NCBI GenBank assembly: GCA_026706455.1
Contig: JAPOYS010000146.1
Span: 1-64,000 of the forward strand
From: Chloroflexota bacterium
GTDB lineage: Bacteria > Chloroflexota > Anaerolineae > Aggregatilineales > Phototrophicaceae
Length of the DNA stretch: 64,000 nucleotides
Direction: 5' to 3'
Shown: positions 25,163 through 34,793 of the stretch, piece by piece
Layout of the letters: each line of letters opens with the position of its first letter
Position numbering within the stretch: the first letter of the stretch is position 1
Notes under the pieces: generated by a model
The model's database searches: none
Told to the model about the DNA's origin: nothing
Seen by the model: the letters and a program-made list of their open reading frames with translations, nothing else
Translations under genes and position numbers: made by a program

Positions 25163-26448
25163 TCGGTTGTCGCAACGACTCTGCCGGCGCGGGCCTCGGT
25201 AAGCGCGCGCGGATCCCGCATCGGGACGACATAGACCAGAATTGACAGCAGCCCAGCCAGCGCAAAAATACCAAAGGTCAAGTCAAAGCTGACCGCGTCA
25301 ACCAGCCAGCCGCCGATAATTGGCGCGAAGATCGTCACGGGCGCGATCAAGGTATTCGCCATGCCAATATAATAGGGGCGCTCCGCCACCGAACCGAACT
25401 GGACTGTGATGGTCATGATCGTCGACCATTGGGCTGAGTTGACCACGCCGGTCAAAGCAAAGACTCCATAGAACCAGCGAACATCGGGGGCCGCCAAGGC
25501 GATGACGATGGCGAGCACAGTGAACAGATTTGCCGCGATCAACACCCGGCGGTGGCCCCAGCGGTCGCCGATCCAGCCAATCACTGAACTGCTGAGCATA
25601 TTGGATATTAAGAGCACGCTGGTCAAGGCGCCAGCAAATTCGGGCGCCATATCAAAGCGCCGAATGCCATAGATCGTATAAAAGGAAATGGCCGTCAAGC
25701 TGACGGCTGTGAGTCCGCGCGCGATGAGGAACCAGCGAAAATTGTCATCGCGCCGCAGGATTTGCCGCAGACGACCGCCGAAGCGGCGCCACTCTACGGG
25801 TTCGGCTATGTTCTTTGGCGCGCTCTTCGACTCGTAAGTCATAGCCAGAAAGACGAAGGATACCAGCAGACTTGCGCCCGTTATCAAAAAGAGCAGACCG
25901 AAGCCCTCCGGAAAAGCAACTCGTTCGAGTATGACGCTGGCCAAGAGGGCGCCGCCAGCCCCAAAGAGATTCACGCAAGCAGACTGTATTCCAAAAAACG
26001 TGCCGAGTCGGTGTGGCGGCATGATTTTGCTGATCATACTCTGCCAGGCTGTGCCGGTCAGCCCGCCGCCAAGCGATTGAAGGCCAAGCAGCAAGAAAGC
26101 CGCGATCAGCGCCGTCTCCTTGCCGATGACCGGAATTGAGAATGCCAGCAGCGCCAAGCCAAAGAATGGTAGTCTTTCGACCAGGGTCATAGCCAGCACG
26201 ACCGGCTTGTAGCGCGGCAGGCTTGCCACATAGTTTGAGGTAATCAGTTGCGGCGCCTGCCAGCCAATATGAAACAGCGCCGCGACGAATCCGATAAGCG
26301 CGGTCGACTCCGTGAGGAAAGACAGAAACAGCGGGATTATGGTAACATACGATGCCAAGCCCATGATGCCGAAGCCGAACAAACTGCCGTCCATGATATT
26401 GACAAAGGCGTTGTGACGCAGTTTGTCGCGCAGATCTTGTGGCAACAT
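25159..26448 (-). CDS. MFS transporter within the lysine cluster
   Basis: A 429-residue major facilitator protein with about 12 hydrophobic segments, starting at an ATG at 26448; a TTG start 13 codons upstream (26487) is also possible. It lies on the minus strand between homocitrate synthase and the homoaconitase genes and ends inside the hcs stop codon. It therefore breaks the lysine operon, and lysT and lysU need their own promoter. The substrate is unknown. Its place suggests, but does not prove, transport of lysine or a related compound. Confidence 0.75.
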   Translation of the reverse strand: MLPQDLRDKLRHNAFVNIMDGSLFGFGIMGLASYVTIIPLFLSFLTESTALIGFVAALFHIGWQAPQLITSNYVASLPRYKPVVLAMTLVERLPFFGLALLAFSIPVIGKETALIAAFLLLGLQSLGGGLTGTAWQSMISKIMPPHRLGTFFGIQSACVNLFGAGGALLASVILERVAFPEGFGLLFLITGASLLVSFVFLAMTYESKSAPKNIAEPVEWRRFGGRLRQILRRDDNFRWFLIARGLTAVSLTAISFYTIYGIRRFDMAPEFAGALTSVLLISNMLSSSVIGWIGDRWGHRRVLIAANLFTVLAIVIALAAPDVRWFYGVFALTGVVNSAQWSTIMTITVQFGSVAERPYYIGMANTLIAPVTIFAPIIGGWLVDAVSFDLTFGIFALAGLLSILVYVVPMRDPRALTEARAGRVVATTD

Positions 26449-26607
26449 GCCGATCGCCAAAGGGTTCGATGTTGAGACAAGCGGCAATTCTAGCAGACAA
26501 TTGGCTGCGATGTACTGAGAAAGTCGAAAGCTGTTTGTCTACTGCTTGGCTTTGATTGGGTGCATGATAAACGAATATCGGAGCCTTCAATTGAGCCTCA
26601 CTCTACG

Positions 26608-27915
26608 ATGCAAACGCTGACTGAAAAGCTGCTGGCGCGCGCGAGTCAGCGCGATCATGTTAAGCCTGGCGATATCGTCGTTGTAGCGCCCGATGTCGTA
26701 CTGAGCCATGACAATACAGTCGCCATCGCAGCGATTTTCCGACAGTTGCCGCAGGAAAAAGTACGATTCCCCGAACGGCTGGCGATCACGCTTGACCATG
26801 CCGTGCCGCCGCCAACGCCCGCGCACGCGCGGAATCACGCGCGCATTCGTGAATTTGTGCGCGAGCAAGGCATAAAGAATTTCTTCGAGGTCGGGCGCGG
26901 AATCTGCCACCAGGTCCTCTGCGAAGAGGGCATCGTCGGTCCGGGCATGACGCTGTTAGGCGCCGATAGCCATAGCCCGCACTACGGCTGGCTTGGCGCG
27001 TTCAGCGCAGGCATTGGACGAAGCGAAGTCGCGGCGCTTTGGGCGACCGGGCAACTTTGGCTGCGCGTCCCGGAGACCATCAGCATCACGCTGGCGGGCG
27101 CGCTCAGGACGGGCGTTACCGCCAAAGATCTGACGCTAAGCCTGATCGGCAAGCTGTCTTCGGCTGGCGCGAACTATATGGCGGTTGAATTTGACGGGGC
27201 GGGCCTCGCGGGCTTGTCGTCCGATTCGCGCGCCGTGCTGACCAACATGATGGCTGAGATGGGCGCCAAGAACGCCTGCATGGCGCCCGACGCCGTGACC
27301 TGGCATTGGCTGCGCGAGACGCTGCGCCGGACGCGCCCGCATGATCACGAAGAACGGCTGGAATTCTTTCGCGATCATGCGCTTCATCCGGATCCGGAGG
27401 CGCGCCATGCCGCGCGTCATACTGTCGACCTGCGCGAGATAGAACCCATGGTGTCCTGCCCGCACCGTGTAGACAACGCGCTGCCGCTTTCGGCGCTTGG
27501 CCAGACCGCCGTCGATGTCGGATTCATCGGCACCTGCACGAACGGACGACTTGAGGACATCGCGGCCGCCGCTGACGTGCTGCGCGGCCGGCGCCTGCGC
27601 AAGCGGCTGCTGGTGATTCCGGCCTCATCTCTAGTGCTGCGAGACGCGGCCGAAACCGGCTATATCAGCGACTTGATCGAAGCCGGAGCGACGATTGGCA
27701 CGCCCGGCTGCGGACCCTGTATGGGCGTTCACATGGGCGCGCTGGCGCCGGGCGAAATCTGCATCAGCAGCGCCAATCGGAATTTTCGCGGGCGCATGGG
27801 GCAGCCGGAAGCCGAAATCTACCTTTCGAGCCCGGCGGTCGTTGCGGCGAGCTGCCTGGCTGGCAAGCTAACGCATCCGGCTGATTTGCTAGACGAAAGC
27901 CAAGCGCGCGGCTAG
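26608..27915 (+). CDS. lysT: Homoaconitase large subunit
   Basis: A 435-residue LeuC-type aconitase subunit that isomerises homocitrate to homoisocitrate in lysine synthesis. The [4Fe-4S] ligands are seen in GTCTNGR and in [10 protein letters not shown], and the early [13 protein letters not shown] and [12 protein letters not shown] segments are conserved. The ATG at 26608 gives the family start [13 protein letters not shown]; an in-frame GTG at 26560 would add 16 residues without family support. The length and split subunits fit the prokaryotic HacA/LysT type. Isopropylmalate isomerase is the alternative, but linkage to hcs and lysW-lysK favours lysine. Confidence 0.9.
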   Translation: MQTLTEKLLARASQRDHVKPGDIVVVAPDVVLSHDNTVAIAAIFRQLPQEKVRFPERLAITLDHAVPPPTPAHARNHARIREFVREQGIKNFFEVGRGICHQVLCEEGIVGPGMTLLGADSHSPHYGWLGAFSAGIGRSEVAALWATGQLWLRVPETISITLAGALRTGVTAKDLTLSLIGKLSSAGANYMAVEFDGAGLAGLSSDSRAVLTNMMAEMGAKNACMAPDAVTWHWLRETLRRTRPHDHEERLEFFRDHALHPDPEARHAARHTVDLREIEPMVSCPHRVDNALPLSALGQTAVDVGFIGTCTNGRLEDIAAAADVLRGRRLRKRLLVIPASSLVLRDAAETGYISDLIEAGATIGTPGCGPCMGVHMGALAPGEICISSANRNFRGRMGQPEAEIYLSSPAVVAASCLAGKLTHPADLLDESQARG

Positions 27916-27943
27916 CTGCAGACGCGGCGGGAGAATCTGACTT

Positions 27944-28435
27944 ATGATCACAACGACGCACCGCGTCTGGAAGTACGGCGCCGACGTCAATACAGACGTA
28001 ATCTTCCCCGGCAAGTACACCTACACCATCGACAGCGATCCAGCTGAATTGGCGCGTCACGCCCTGGAAGACCTTGACCCCGGCTTTGCCAGTGCGGTGT
28101 CGCCTGGCGATGTCATCGTGGCGGGCTCCAACTGGGGCAATGGCAGCAGCCGTGAGCAAGCCGTCACTTGCCTGCAGGCGGCCGGCGTCCACGCGGTCAT
28201 CGCCTCTAGCTTCGCGCGCATCTACTTTCGGAACGCCATCAATAGCGGGCTGCTTGTCATTGAGTGCCCGGCGATCGTCGAAGCGGTCGACAGCGGCGAC
28301 ACGATTGAACTTGACCTGGAAGCGGCGGCGATTCACTTCGCTGGCCGAACCTATTTGTTTCCGAAATTGCCCGATCAGGTGCGGGCGATTGTTGAGGCCG
28401 GCGGGATTATCGCTTATCTCAAACAGCAGACTTGA
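27944..28435 (+). CDS. lysU: Homoaconitase small subunit
   Basis: A 163-residue LeuD-type swivelling domain that completes the homoaconitase active site. The start THRVWKYGADVNTDVIFPGKY and the central GSNWGNGSSREQAV carry the conserved substrate-binding residues. It follows lysT by 28 bases with a GGGAGA ribosome site. Homoisocitrate dehydrogenase and the aminoadipate aminotransferase LysN, needed to complete the route, are not in the window. Confidence 0.92.
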   Translation: MITTTHRVWKYGADVNTDVIFPGKYTYTIDSDPAELARHALEDLDPGFASAVSPGDVIVAGSNWGNGSSREQAVTCLQAAGVHAVIASSFARIYFRNAINSGLLVIECPAIVEAVDSGDTIELDLEAAAIHFAGRTYLFPKLPDQVRAIVEAGGIIAYLKQQT

Positions 28436-28520
28436 CGATTTTTCGATACACTTTTGCTGATGATATTCCCCTCTGAAACATGTGTATTAACGTTGAAAGA
28501 CCGCTGTCCGAGGAGTGTCT

Positions 28521-30056
28521 ATGCTAGCCATCGTCAACACCTGCGCCGTTATCGGCTTGGATGGCCACGTGGTAGAAGTGCAAACTGACTTCAACCCGCG
28601 CGCCGCCCTGCCCAGCTTCAACTTAGTTGGTCTGCCTGGCGTCGCCGTCCGCGAGAGCAAGGACCGCGCCCGCTCCGCCATTCGCAACAGCGGCCTGCGC
28701 TTTCCTAACAAAGCCTACGTCGTCAATCTTTCGCCCGCCGACATCCACAAACACGGACCCTCCTACGACTTGGCGATCGCCATCGGCGTGCTGGCCGCTA
28801 CCGACCAGATTCCGCTGCACGTATTGGACAACGCCATGTTCATCGGCGAGTTATCGCTGGACGGCAGCATTCGCCACGTCAAAGGCGTGCTGCCTATGGT
28901 GTACACCGCCATGCAGCAAGGCATGGACACCGTATACGTGCCGGAATCGGACGCGGCCGAAGCGGCTTTGATTCAAGACATCAGAATCATACCAGTGCGG
29001 TCGATTGGGCAGTTGGTCGAGCATTTATACCAACTGAATCCCATCGAACCAATCCGCGCCAACCTTGATGGCCATTTTGACACGAACACGCTGGCGGACG
29101 GCATCGAAGACTTCGCCGATATTCGCGGCCAGGAGCACGTCAAGCGCGCGCTGGAGGTGGCCGCCGCCGGCAATCACAATATCCTGATGTCGGGTCCGCC
29201 CGGCGCTGGCAAGAGCCTGCAGGCGCGGGCGCTGGCTGGCATCCTGCCGACCCTGACCTTGCAAGAAGCGCTTGAGGTGACGCGAATTTACTCCATTGTT
29301 GACATGCTTTCGCAGGACGAACCGCTCGTGCGACAGCGCCCCTTTCGCGCGCCGCATCATACGATTTCACAAGTTGGGCTGGTCGGCGGCGGTTCGATTC
29401 CCAAGCCGGGCGAGATCAGCCTGGCGCATCGCGGCGTCTTGTTCCTCGATGAAATCAACGAGCACTCGAGCAAAGTCTTGGAGGTGCTGCGACAGCCGAT
29501 AGAAGACAAGATAGTAACGATCAGCCGAGCGCGCGGGAGCATCGCCTTTCCCGCAAATTTCTTGCTTGTTGGCGCCCGCAACCCCTGCCCCTGCGGCTTC
29601 TTTGGCGATCCGCTGCAAGCTTGCACCTGTACGCCAAATCAGATTCAGCGCTATCAGTCGCGCATATCGGGTCCGATACTCGACCGCATTGACATTCATG
29701 TGGGCGTGCCGCGCGTTGATTTCGACAAGCTACTGGGCGATGCGCGCTCCGAATGCTCGCAAGACATCCGGCAGCGGGTGGAAGCGGCGCGCCGGCGCCA
29801 AACCGATCGCTTCAAGGAGCATCCCGGCTTATTCGCCAATGCCGACATGACCATCAGCGAGATAGAGGAGTATTGCAAACTTGAGGCGGAAGCACGGCAG
29901 ATTCTGATGCTCTCCGTGCGCAAGTTGCAGCTTAGCGCGCGCAGCTATCATCGCGTGCTGAAGCTCAGCCGCACGATTGCCGATCTCGACGAGTCGGCCG
30001 GCATCAAGGTTCCCCACGTGGCCGAAGCGCTGCAATACCGACCGCCCGTTGACTGA
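28521..30056 (+). CDS. comM: YifB/ComM family Mg-chelatase-like AAA+ ATPase
   Basis: A 511-residue ATPase: N-terminal ChlI-like domain (FNLVGLPGVAVRESKDR), AAA+ core with Walker A GPPGAGKSLQARAL and Walker B GVLFLDEINE, the YifB zinc-like segment NPCPCGFFGDPLQACTC, and a C-terminal Mg-chelatase helical domain. Members of this family (ComM) act as helicases in branch migration during natural transformation. An AGGAG ribosome site 5 bases before the ATG at 28521 favours this start over the GTG at 28515. It lies alone between lysU and the convergent hydantoinase operon. comF is about 27 kb away in the same window. Confidence 0.9.
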   Translation: MLAIVNTCAVIGLDGHVVEVQTDFNPRAALPSFNLVGLPGVAVRESKDRARSAIRNSGLRFPNKAYVVNLSPADIHKHGPSYDLAIAIGVLAATDQIPLHVLDNAMFIGELSLDGSIRHVKGVLPMVYTAMQQGMDTVYVPESDAAEAALIQDIRIIPVRSIGQLVEHLYQLNPIEPIRANLDGHFDTNTLADGIEDFADIRGQEHVKRALEVAAAGNHNILMSGPPGAGKSLQARALAGILPTLTLQEALEVTRIYSIVDMLSQDEPLVRQRPFRAPHHTISQVGLVGGGSIPKPGEISLAHRGVLFLDEINEHSSKVLEVLRQPIEDKIVTISRARGSIAFPANFLLVGARNPCPCGFFGDPLQACTCTPNQIQRYQSRISGPILDRIDIHVGVPRVDFDKLLGDARSECSQDIRQRVEAARRRQTDRFKEHPGLFANADMTISEIEEYCKLEAEARQILMLSVRKLQLSARSYHRVLKLSRTIADLDESAGIKVPHVAEALQYRPPVD

Positions 30057-30073
30057 AATAAGCGCCTGCGCTG

Positions 30074-31720
30074 CTATTCGGGCTTGACGTAACCGTTGCG
30101 CAAATCGTATTGGATTAGCGACTCGGGGCGCTCGTCCGGGTCGCCCCAGCCGCCGCCGCCAGTTGATATCTGCGTGACGACATCTCCCTGATTGAAGGGA
30201 CCGTAGAAGTAAACGCGCTGGGTGATGACCTCTTCGCGCTCGCTGCCAGCCCAGGCAATCGCCCGGCTGAGGCCCGCGCCGCCGCCTCCGTGCAGCCCCC
30301 AGGGTCGATCAATCGTGTTTTCATTCATCGTTTGAATTAGGATGTTGTCTTCCAGCATTTCATATTCGCGGATGACGCCGAAGCCGCCCCGATACTTGCC
30401 TTCGCCCGCTCCATCCAGATTGAAGGTGTGACGCAGCACACGCAAGGGGTAGCGCCCTTCGATCACCTCGGTCGGCGTATTGGGCGCGTTGCCATTGCCG
30501 ACGAATACGAGCCCGCTGGGACCGTCGGCGTGCGGGAAGGCGCCGCCGCCGCCGTCAAGTGGTTCAATAAAGATAAAGGGCTCGCCGTGACGTGGATCCA
30601 TGCGGTAGAAAACGCAGCCAAACATTTGATATGAGGCCGCCGGGCAGCGATCGGGGATCGCATCTGAAAGCGCTTTCACGATTAGGTGGACCACCATCTC
30701 AGCCACATAGCCATAGGAATCGGTCGGCGCCGGATATAGCGGGCTCACGGCAGTATTGTCAGGCGCGGTCACGGTCAGCGGGCGGGTGTGGCCATGATTC
30801 ATCGGATCATGCGGCATCGTCAGCGACTTCAAGACCGTCTCCGACATCGCCACCGTACCGATAAAGGGATGATTGGTGGGACCGGAGACCGCGCTGGCTG
30901 TGCCCGTCCAATCAATGCGCATCTCGTCGCCCTGCACATCCACCGTGACCGCGATTTTGTAGGGCTTGTCCAGCTCAACGCCGTCGTGATCCATGAAGAC
31001 GCTCGCCGAATAGGAACCGTCGGGAATCTCGGCGATCTTGGCGCGCATCATCACTTCGGATTGGTCGAATACCTGATCCATCGCGCGCTGAATGGTATCA
31101 GCGCCATATCGCTCGCAGAGAGCCAGGTAGCGTTTGGAACCGGTGCGGCAGGCGGCGATCATGGCATTCAGATCGCCATGCACCAAATCGGGGAAGCGGA
31201 CGTTCTTCAAAATGAAACGCATGAATGTCTGATTCAGCGTGCCGGCATCAACCAACTTGTCGTGGAAGAATATCATTCCTTCCTGATGAACATCGGTTGT
31301 ATCCGGGCACCAGCCGCCCGGCGTCTTGCCGCCGATATCAGCCCAATGCGCCATCAATGCCGAGAAGGCGACCAGCTTCCCCTCGTAGAAGATCGGCATG
31401 TAGACGGCGGTATCGCTGATATGCGTGCCCGTTTCAAAGGGCTCGTTCGCCAAGAGGATATCCTCCTCGGCGAAGCCGTCGATGCCCAGTTCGCGTATTC
31501 CGCTGCGCACCGTCGGACCCAGACAGCCCATGAAACCGGGCAAGCCGGAGCCTTCCGCCAGCATCTCGCCGCGATGATTTGTGATCGCCAGGCCAAAGTC
31601 TTGCACCTCATAGATCAACGGATTGTGCGCCGTCTTGATGAGGCTGATCATCATTTCATCGGCAGCCGCCTTCAATGCGTTTCGGATGACCTGCGTGGTA
31701 ATAGGATCGACTCTGCTCAT
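30074..31720 (-). CDS. hyuB: Hydantoinase B/oxoprolinase subunit
   Basis: A 548-residue HyuB-type subunit. It begins SRVDPITTQVIRNALKAAADEM, has the NPLIYEVQDFG and EPFETGTHISDTA segments, and ends with the glycine-rich STGGGGWGDP motif of the family. Together with HyuA it hydrolyses 5-membered cyclic amides such as hydantoins or 5-oxoproline with ATP in the cytoplasm. The frame is open from 31804, but the ATG at 31720 overlaps the hyuA stop (ATGA), which fixes the start. It is the last gene of a run that begins with a peptide-type ABC transporter. Confidence 0.88.
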   Translation of the reverse strand: MSRVDPITTQVIRNALKAAADEMMISLIKTAHNPLIYEVQDFGLAITNHRGEMLAEGSGLPGFMGCLGPTVRSGIRELGIDGFAEEDILLANEPFETGTHISDTAVYMPIFYEGKLVAFSALMAHWADIGGKTPGGWCPDTTDVHQEGMIFFHDKLVDAGTLNQTFMRFILKNVRFPDLVHGDLNAMIAACRTGSKRYLALCERYGADTIQRAMDQVFDQSEVMMRAKIAEIPDGSYSASVFMDHDGVELDKPYKIAVTVDVQGDEMRIDWTGTASAVSGPTNHPFIGTVAMSETVLKSLTMPHDPMNHGHTRPLTVTAPDNTAVSPLYPAPTDSYGYVAEMVVHLIVKALSDAIPDRCPAASYQMFGCVFYRMDPRHGEPFIFIEPLDGGGGAFPHADGPSGLVFVGNGNAPNTPTEVIEGRYPLRVLRHTFNLDGAGEGKYRGGFGVIREYEMLEDNILIQTMNENTIDRPWGLHGGGGAGLSRAIAWAGSEREEVITQRVYFYGPFNQGDVVTQISTGGGGWGDPDERPESLIQYDLRNGYVKPE

Positions 31721-33756
31721 GGCTGCGCTCGCTTTATGATCAGATTGCCGTATGCGTCCACCGCCGCCTGCTGATCGGGCAGGATGAGCGTGGTGGATGT
31801 CCACTCCTCGAGGATGGCGGGACCGTTGACGGCAGCGCCTGAGCCCAATCCCTCGCGATCATGAATAGCCACGCGCATTTTGCCGTCATAACCGCGCGCG
31901 ACAATGTCACGTTCCCCCTTGATCGTCGGGTTTCCATTATCAGCAGCGATAGGTTTGAACATAGGTTTGCTCGTGATACCCAATATGGATGCTTGCAAGT
32001 TTACGATCTCGGCGGCCGATTCGGGCAATCGCAGCGAATAAGCCTGCTCATGACAATCATCGAGGCGGCGGCGCAGGGCGCTCAGATCGTCGCCAAGGTC
32101 GCCCGTGAATATCGGAACCTTGACCGTATGTTCCTGCCCGTGATAACGCATCGCGGCATGAAAGGCGAGCGCCGCCTCGTCTGTCGCAATGCCGTTGCGG
32201 GAGAATCGCCGGCGGACTTCCGTTTCCAGGCTGTCAAGCTCTCCCCTCAGATCTTGGGCTGACAAGTCATCGAAGGATCGCAGGTAGGTTCGCAGATAAT
32301 CTTCGCGGTAATCGGCATTGAGCAAACCCCAGGCGGAAAATGTCGCCGGGTTCTGCGGAATGATCGCGCTGGCCACGCCCAGTTCATTCAGAAGGAAGCC
32401 GGCGAATAAGCCGCCGCCGCCGCCATAGCAGACCAGCGAAAACTCGCGGGGATCATGACCGCGCTCGATGGTGATATTGCGAATCGCGTAGGCCATGTTC
32501 ATATTCGCCAAATGCACGATGCCGGCGGCCGCGTCCAGAAGGCTCAGCTCAAGCGGCGCGGCAACGCGCTCCTTTATGGCTTGCTCGGCGCGCTCTTTGC
32601 TCAAGCGCAGGCGCTCGCCCAGATAATAGTCGGGGTCCAGATAACCGAGCAGAAGCTGCGCGTCGGTGACCGTCGCCTCGTTACCGCCCAAATCGAAACA
32701 GGCGGGACCGGGGTCAGCCTCCACACTGCGCGGGCCAATATTCAAGCCGCCGGAATCATCGAGCCAGGCGATGCTCCCGCCGCCCGCGCCAATGGACACA
32801 ATGTCGATTGTCGGCTGCAGAACGGGCCGCCGATTGATGCGATGTTCTGTTTGCTCCAGTGGCTTGCCGTCCGTGATCAACGCCACGTCAAAGGTCGTTC
32901 CGCCGACGTCGGCGGCGACCAGGTTGCCCTCGCCCAGCTGGCGCCCCAGCGCTGCGGCGCCGATGACGCCGCCGGCGGGTCCCGAAGCAATGGTGCGGAT
33001 GGGACCCTCGCTGGCCGCGCGCAGCGATGTGATGCCGCCCGAAGACTGCATGATGCTCAGCGCGCCGCCGAAGCGCCTGCTGGCAAGCTCAGCGCTGATG
33101 GCTGACAGATAGCGCGCCAGCTTCGGCTTGGTGTAAGCATTCAGCACCGTTGTTGAGCTGCGCTCAAACTCACGCCACTCGCGGCAGATCTCGGAAGAGA
33201 TCGTCACCGCCACTTCCGGCCATTCAGCCTCGACAAGTTCTCGCATCCGCTCTTCATGGACCGGGTTGACATAGGAATGCAGGAAGACGACGGCGATGCC
33301 CTCGACCTCGTCAGCCTTGAGCTGTTGGACGGCGGCGCGCGCTTCCCGCTCATCTAGGGGCTTAACAATTTCGCCACGGGCGTCCAGGCGCTCGCTGACT
33401 TCCAGCCGCAAGTAGCGCTCGACCAAGGGCTCGGGCGGCCGGTAAAACAGATTGTATATTTCCTCGCGGTTGCCGCGGCCGAGCTCCAGGACGTCGCGAA
33501 AGCCTTTGGTCGTGATCAAGCCGACGCGCGCGCCCTTCTCTTGCACGATCGTATTGATCACCATGGTCGATCCGTGAATGATCGTTTTCAATGCCGTGAG
33601 ATCCAGCGCGAGGCTGTCGATGCCTTCAAAAAAACGCGCCTCCAATGAGCCGAAGCTCGGCGATTTCTCGATGCGTATCTCGCCAGTCGCTTCATCCAAA
33701 GAGACAAAATCGACGAAGGTTCCGCCCACATCAATCGCAAGTCGCTGAGGACTCAT
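31717..33756 (-). CDS. hyuA: Hydantoinase A/oxoprolinase subunit
   Basis: A 679-residue ASKHA-fold ATPase subunit. RLAIDVGGTFVDFVSLDEATG is the phosphate-binding start and VAADVGGTTFDVALI the second. The segment SIGAGGGSIAWLDDSGGLNIGPRSVEADPGPAC is seen split over the usual HyuA region (key residues GAGGGS and GPxSxxxxPGP). The length matches hydantoinase A, not the 1280-residue fused 5-oxoprolinase. Substrate could be an N-carbamoyl or hydantoin compound, 5-oxoproline, or by wider homology acetone; it is not readable from sequence. Confidence 0.88.
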   Translation of the reverse strand: MSPQRLAIDVGGTFVDFVSLDEATGEIRIEKSPSFGSLEARFFEGIDSLALDLTALKTIIHGSTMVINTIVQEKGARVGLITTKGFRDVLELGRGNREEIYNLFYRPPEPLVERYLRLEVSERLDARGEIVKPLDEREARAAVQQLKADEVEGIAVVFLHSYVNPVHEERMRELVEAEWPEVAVTISSEICREWREFERSSTTVLNAYTKPKLARYLSAISAELASRRFGGALSIMQSSGGITSLRAASEGPIRTIASGPAGGVIGAAALGRQLGEGNLVAADVGGTTFDVALITDGKPLEQTEHRINRRPVLQPTIDIVSIGAGGGSIAWLDDSGGLNIGPRSVEADPGPACFDLGGNEATVTDAQLLLGYLDPDYYLGERLRLSKERAEQAIKERVAAPLELSLLDAAAGIVHLANMNMAYAIRNITIERGHDPREFSLVCYGGGGGLFAGFLLNELGVASAIIPQNPATFSAWGLLNADYREDYLRTYLRSFDDLSAQDLRGELDSLETEVRRRFSRNGIATDEAALAFHAAMRYHGQEHTVKVPIFTGDLGDDLSALRRRLDDCHEQAYSLRLPESAAEIVNLQASILGITSKPMFKPIAADNGNPTIKGERDIVARGYDGKMRVAIHDREGLGSGAAVNGPAILEEWTSTTLILPDQQAAVDAYGNLIIKRAQP

Positions 33757-33815
33757 GGCGCAGCACCGTACTCAACCGTCGCTATAAGATGGATCATACC
33801 GCTTGAACTCCCACA

Positions 33816-34793
33816 TTATTGGGCGCTGTCATAGAGATGGCAGCTAACCCGATGATCGGCTTTCGTATTGCGCTGCGCGGGAACCACCCGGCGGCAGCGG
33901 TCCATAACATGCGCGCAGCGCGGATGAAAGGCGCAGCCAGCTGGTGGATTGGCTGCGCTCGGGACCGTCCCCGGCAGAATGATGCGCTGGCGATCGCTTG
34001 TTGGATCGGGCGTCGGCGTCGACGAGAGCAGCGCCTGCGTATAGGGATGCTGCGGATCGCGGAATACTTCCTCGCTGCTGGTCTCCTCGACGATCTTGCC
34101 CAAATACATGACGGCGACGCGATCGCTAATGTGCTGGATCACGCTCAGATCATGCGTGATGAACAGATAGGTCAGTCCCCGCTGGCGTTGCAAGCGGATC
34201 AGCAGATTGATGATCTGCGCCTGCACCGAGACATCGAGCGCCGATGTCGGCTCGTCAAGGATGACAAAAGCGGGATTCAGCGCCAGCGCGCGCGCCAAGG
34301 CAATTCGCTGCGCCTGCCCGCCGCTTAACTGATGAGGATGCCTGCTCATGAAATCAACCGTCAAGCCGACTTCCACCAATAGCGAAGCGACTCGTTCACT
34401 CATTTCCTTCCGCGACATGGCAGCGTGCGCGCGCAAGGGCTCGGCGACAAGATCAAACCCATTCATGCGCGGATTCAGCGAAGAATATGGATTCTGCAAT
34501 AGGATTTGCATTCGCTGGCGCATCAGCCGCATTTCATCATCGCTCAAGGCGAGCAGGTCCATCGAGTCAAATAAAATGCTGCCCGCGGATGGGCGCAGCA
34601 GGCGGAGCAAACAACGCGCCAGCGTACTCTTGCCGCAGCCGGATTCGCCGACGATCCCGAGCGTTTCACCAGCATTAATCTCAAAGCTCACTTCATTCAA
34701 AGCGCGGATTGGCTGCGCGCCGCGCCCGAACAAACCAAACCGGCGCACATAGGTCATCGAAAGATCGCGCACCGTCAAAAGCGGCTCAGCCAT
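33816..34793 (-). CDS. ABC transporter ATP-binding protein, DppF/OppF type
   Basis: A 325-residue ABC ATPase of the dipeptide/oligopeptide class. Walker A is GESGCGKSTL, the signature is LSGGQAQRIALARAL, Walker B is FVILDEPTSALD, and the C-terminal oligopeptide extension holds a cysteine-bearing NPPAGCAFHPRC motif. It pairs with the DppD-type ATPase just upstream, overlapping it by 8 bases. It powers import through the two permeases encoded next to it. Confidence 0.92.
   Translation of the reverse strand: MAEPLLTVRDLSMTYVRRFGLFGRGAQPIRALNEVSFEINAGETLGIVGESGCGKSTLARCLLRLLRPSAGSILFDSMDLLALSDDEMRLMRQRMQILLQNPYSSLNPRMNGFDLVAEPLRAHAAMSRKEMSERVASLLVEVGLTVDFMSRHPHQLSGGQAQRIALARALALNPAFVILDEPTSALDVSVQAQIINLLIRLQRQRGLTYLFITHDLSVIQHISDRVAVMYLGKIVEETSSEEVFRDPQHPYTQALLSSTPTPDPTSDRQRIILPGTVPSAANPPAGCAFHPRCAHVMDRCRRVVPAQRNTKADHRVSCHLYDSAQ

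Noticed and set aside
26564..26620. Short frame overlapping the lysT start as a second leader peptide
   Set aside because: It has only one lysine codon, no following terminator, and overlaps the lysT coding region.
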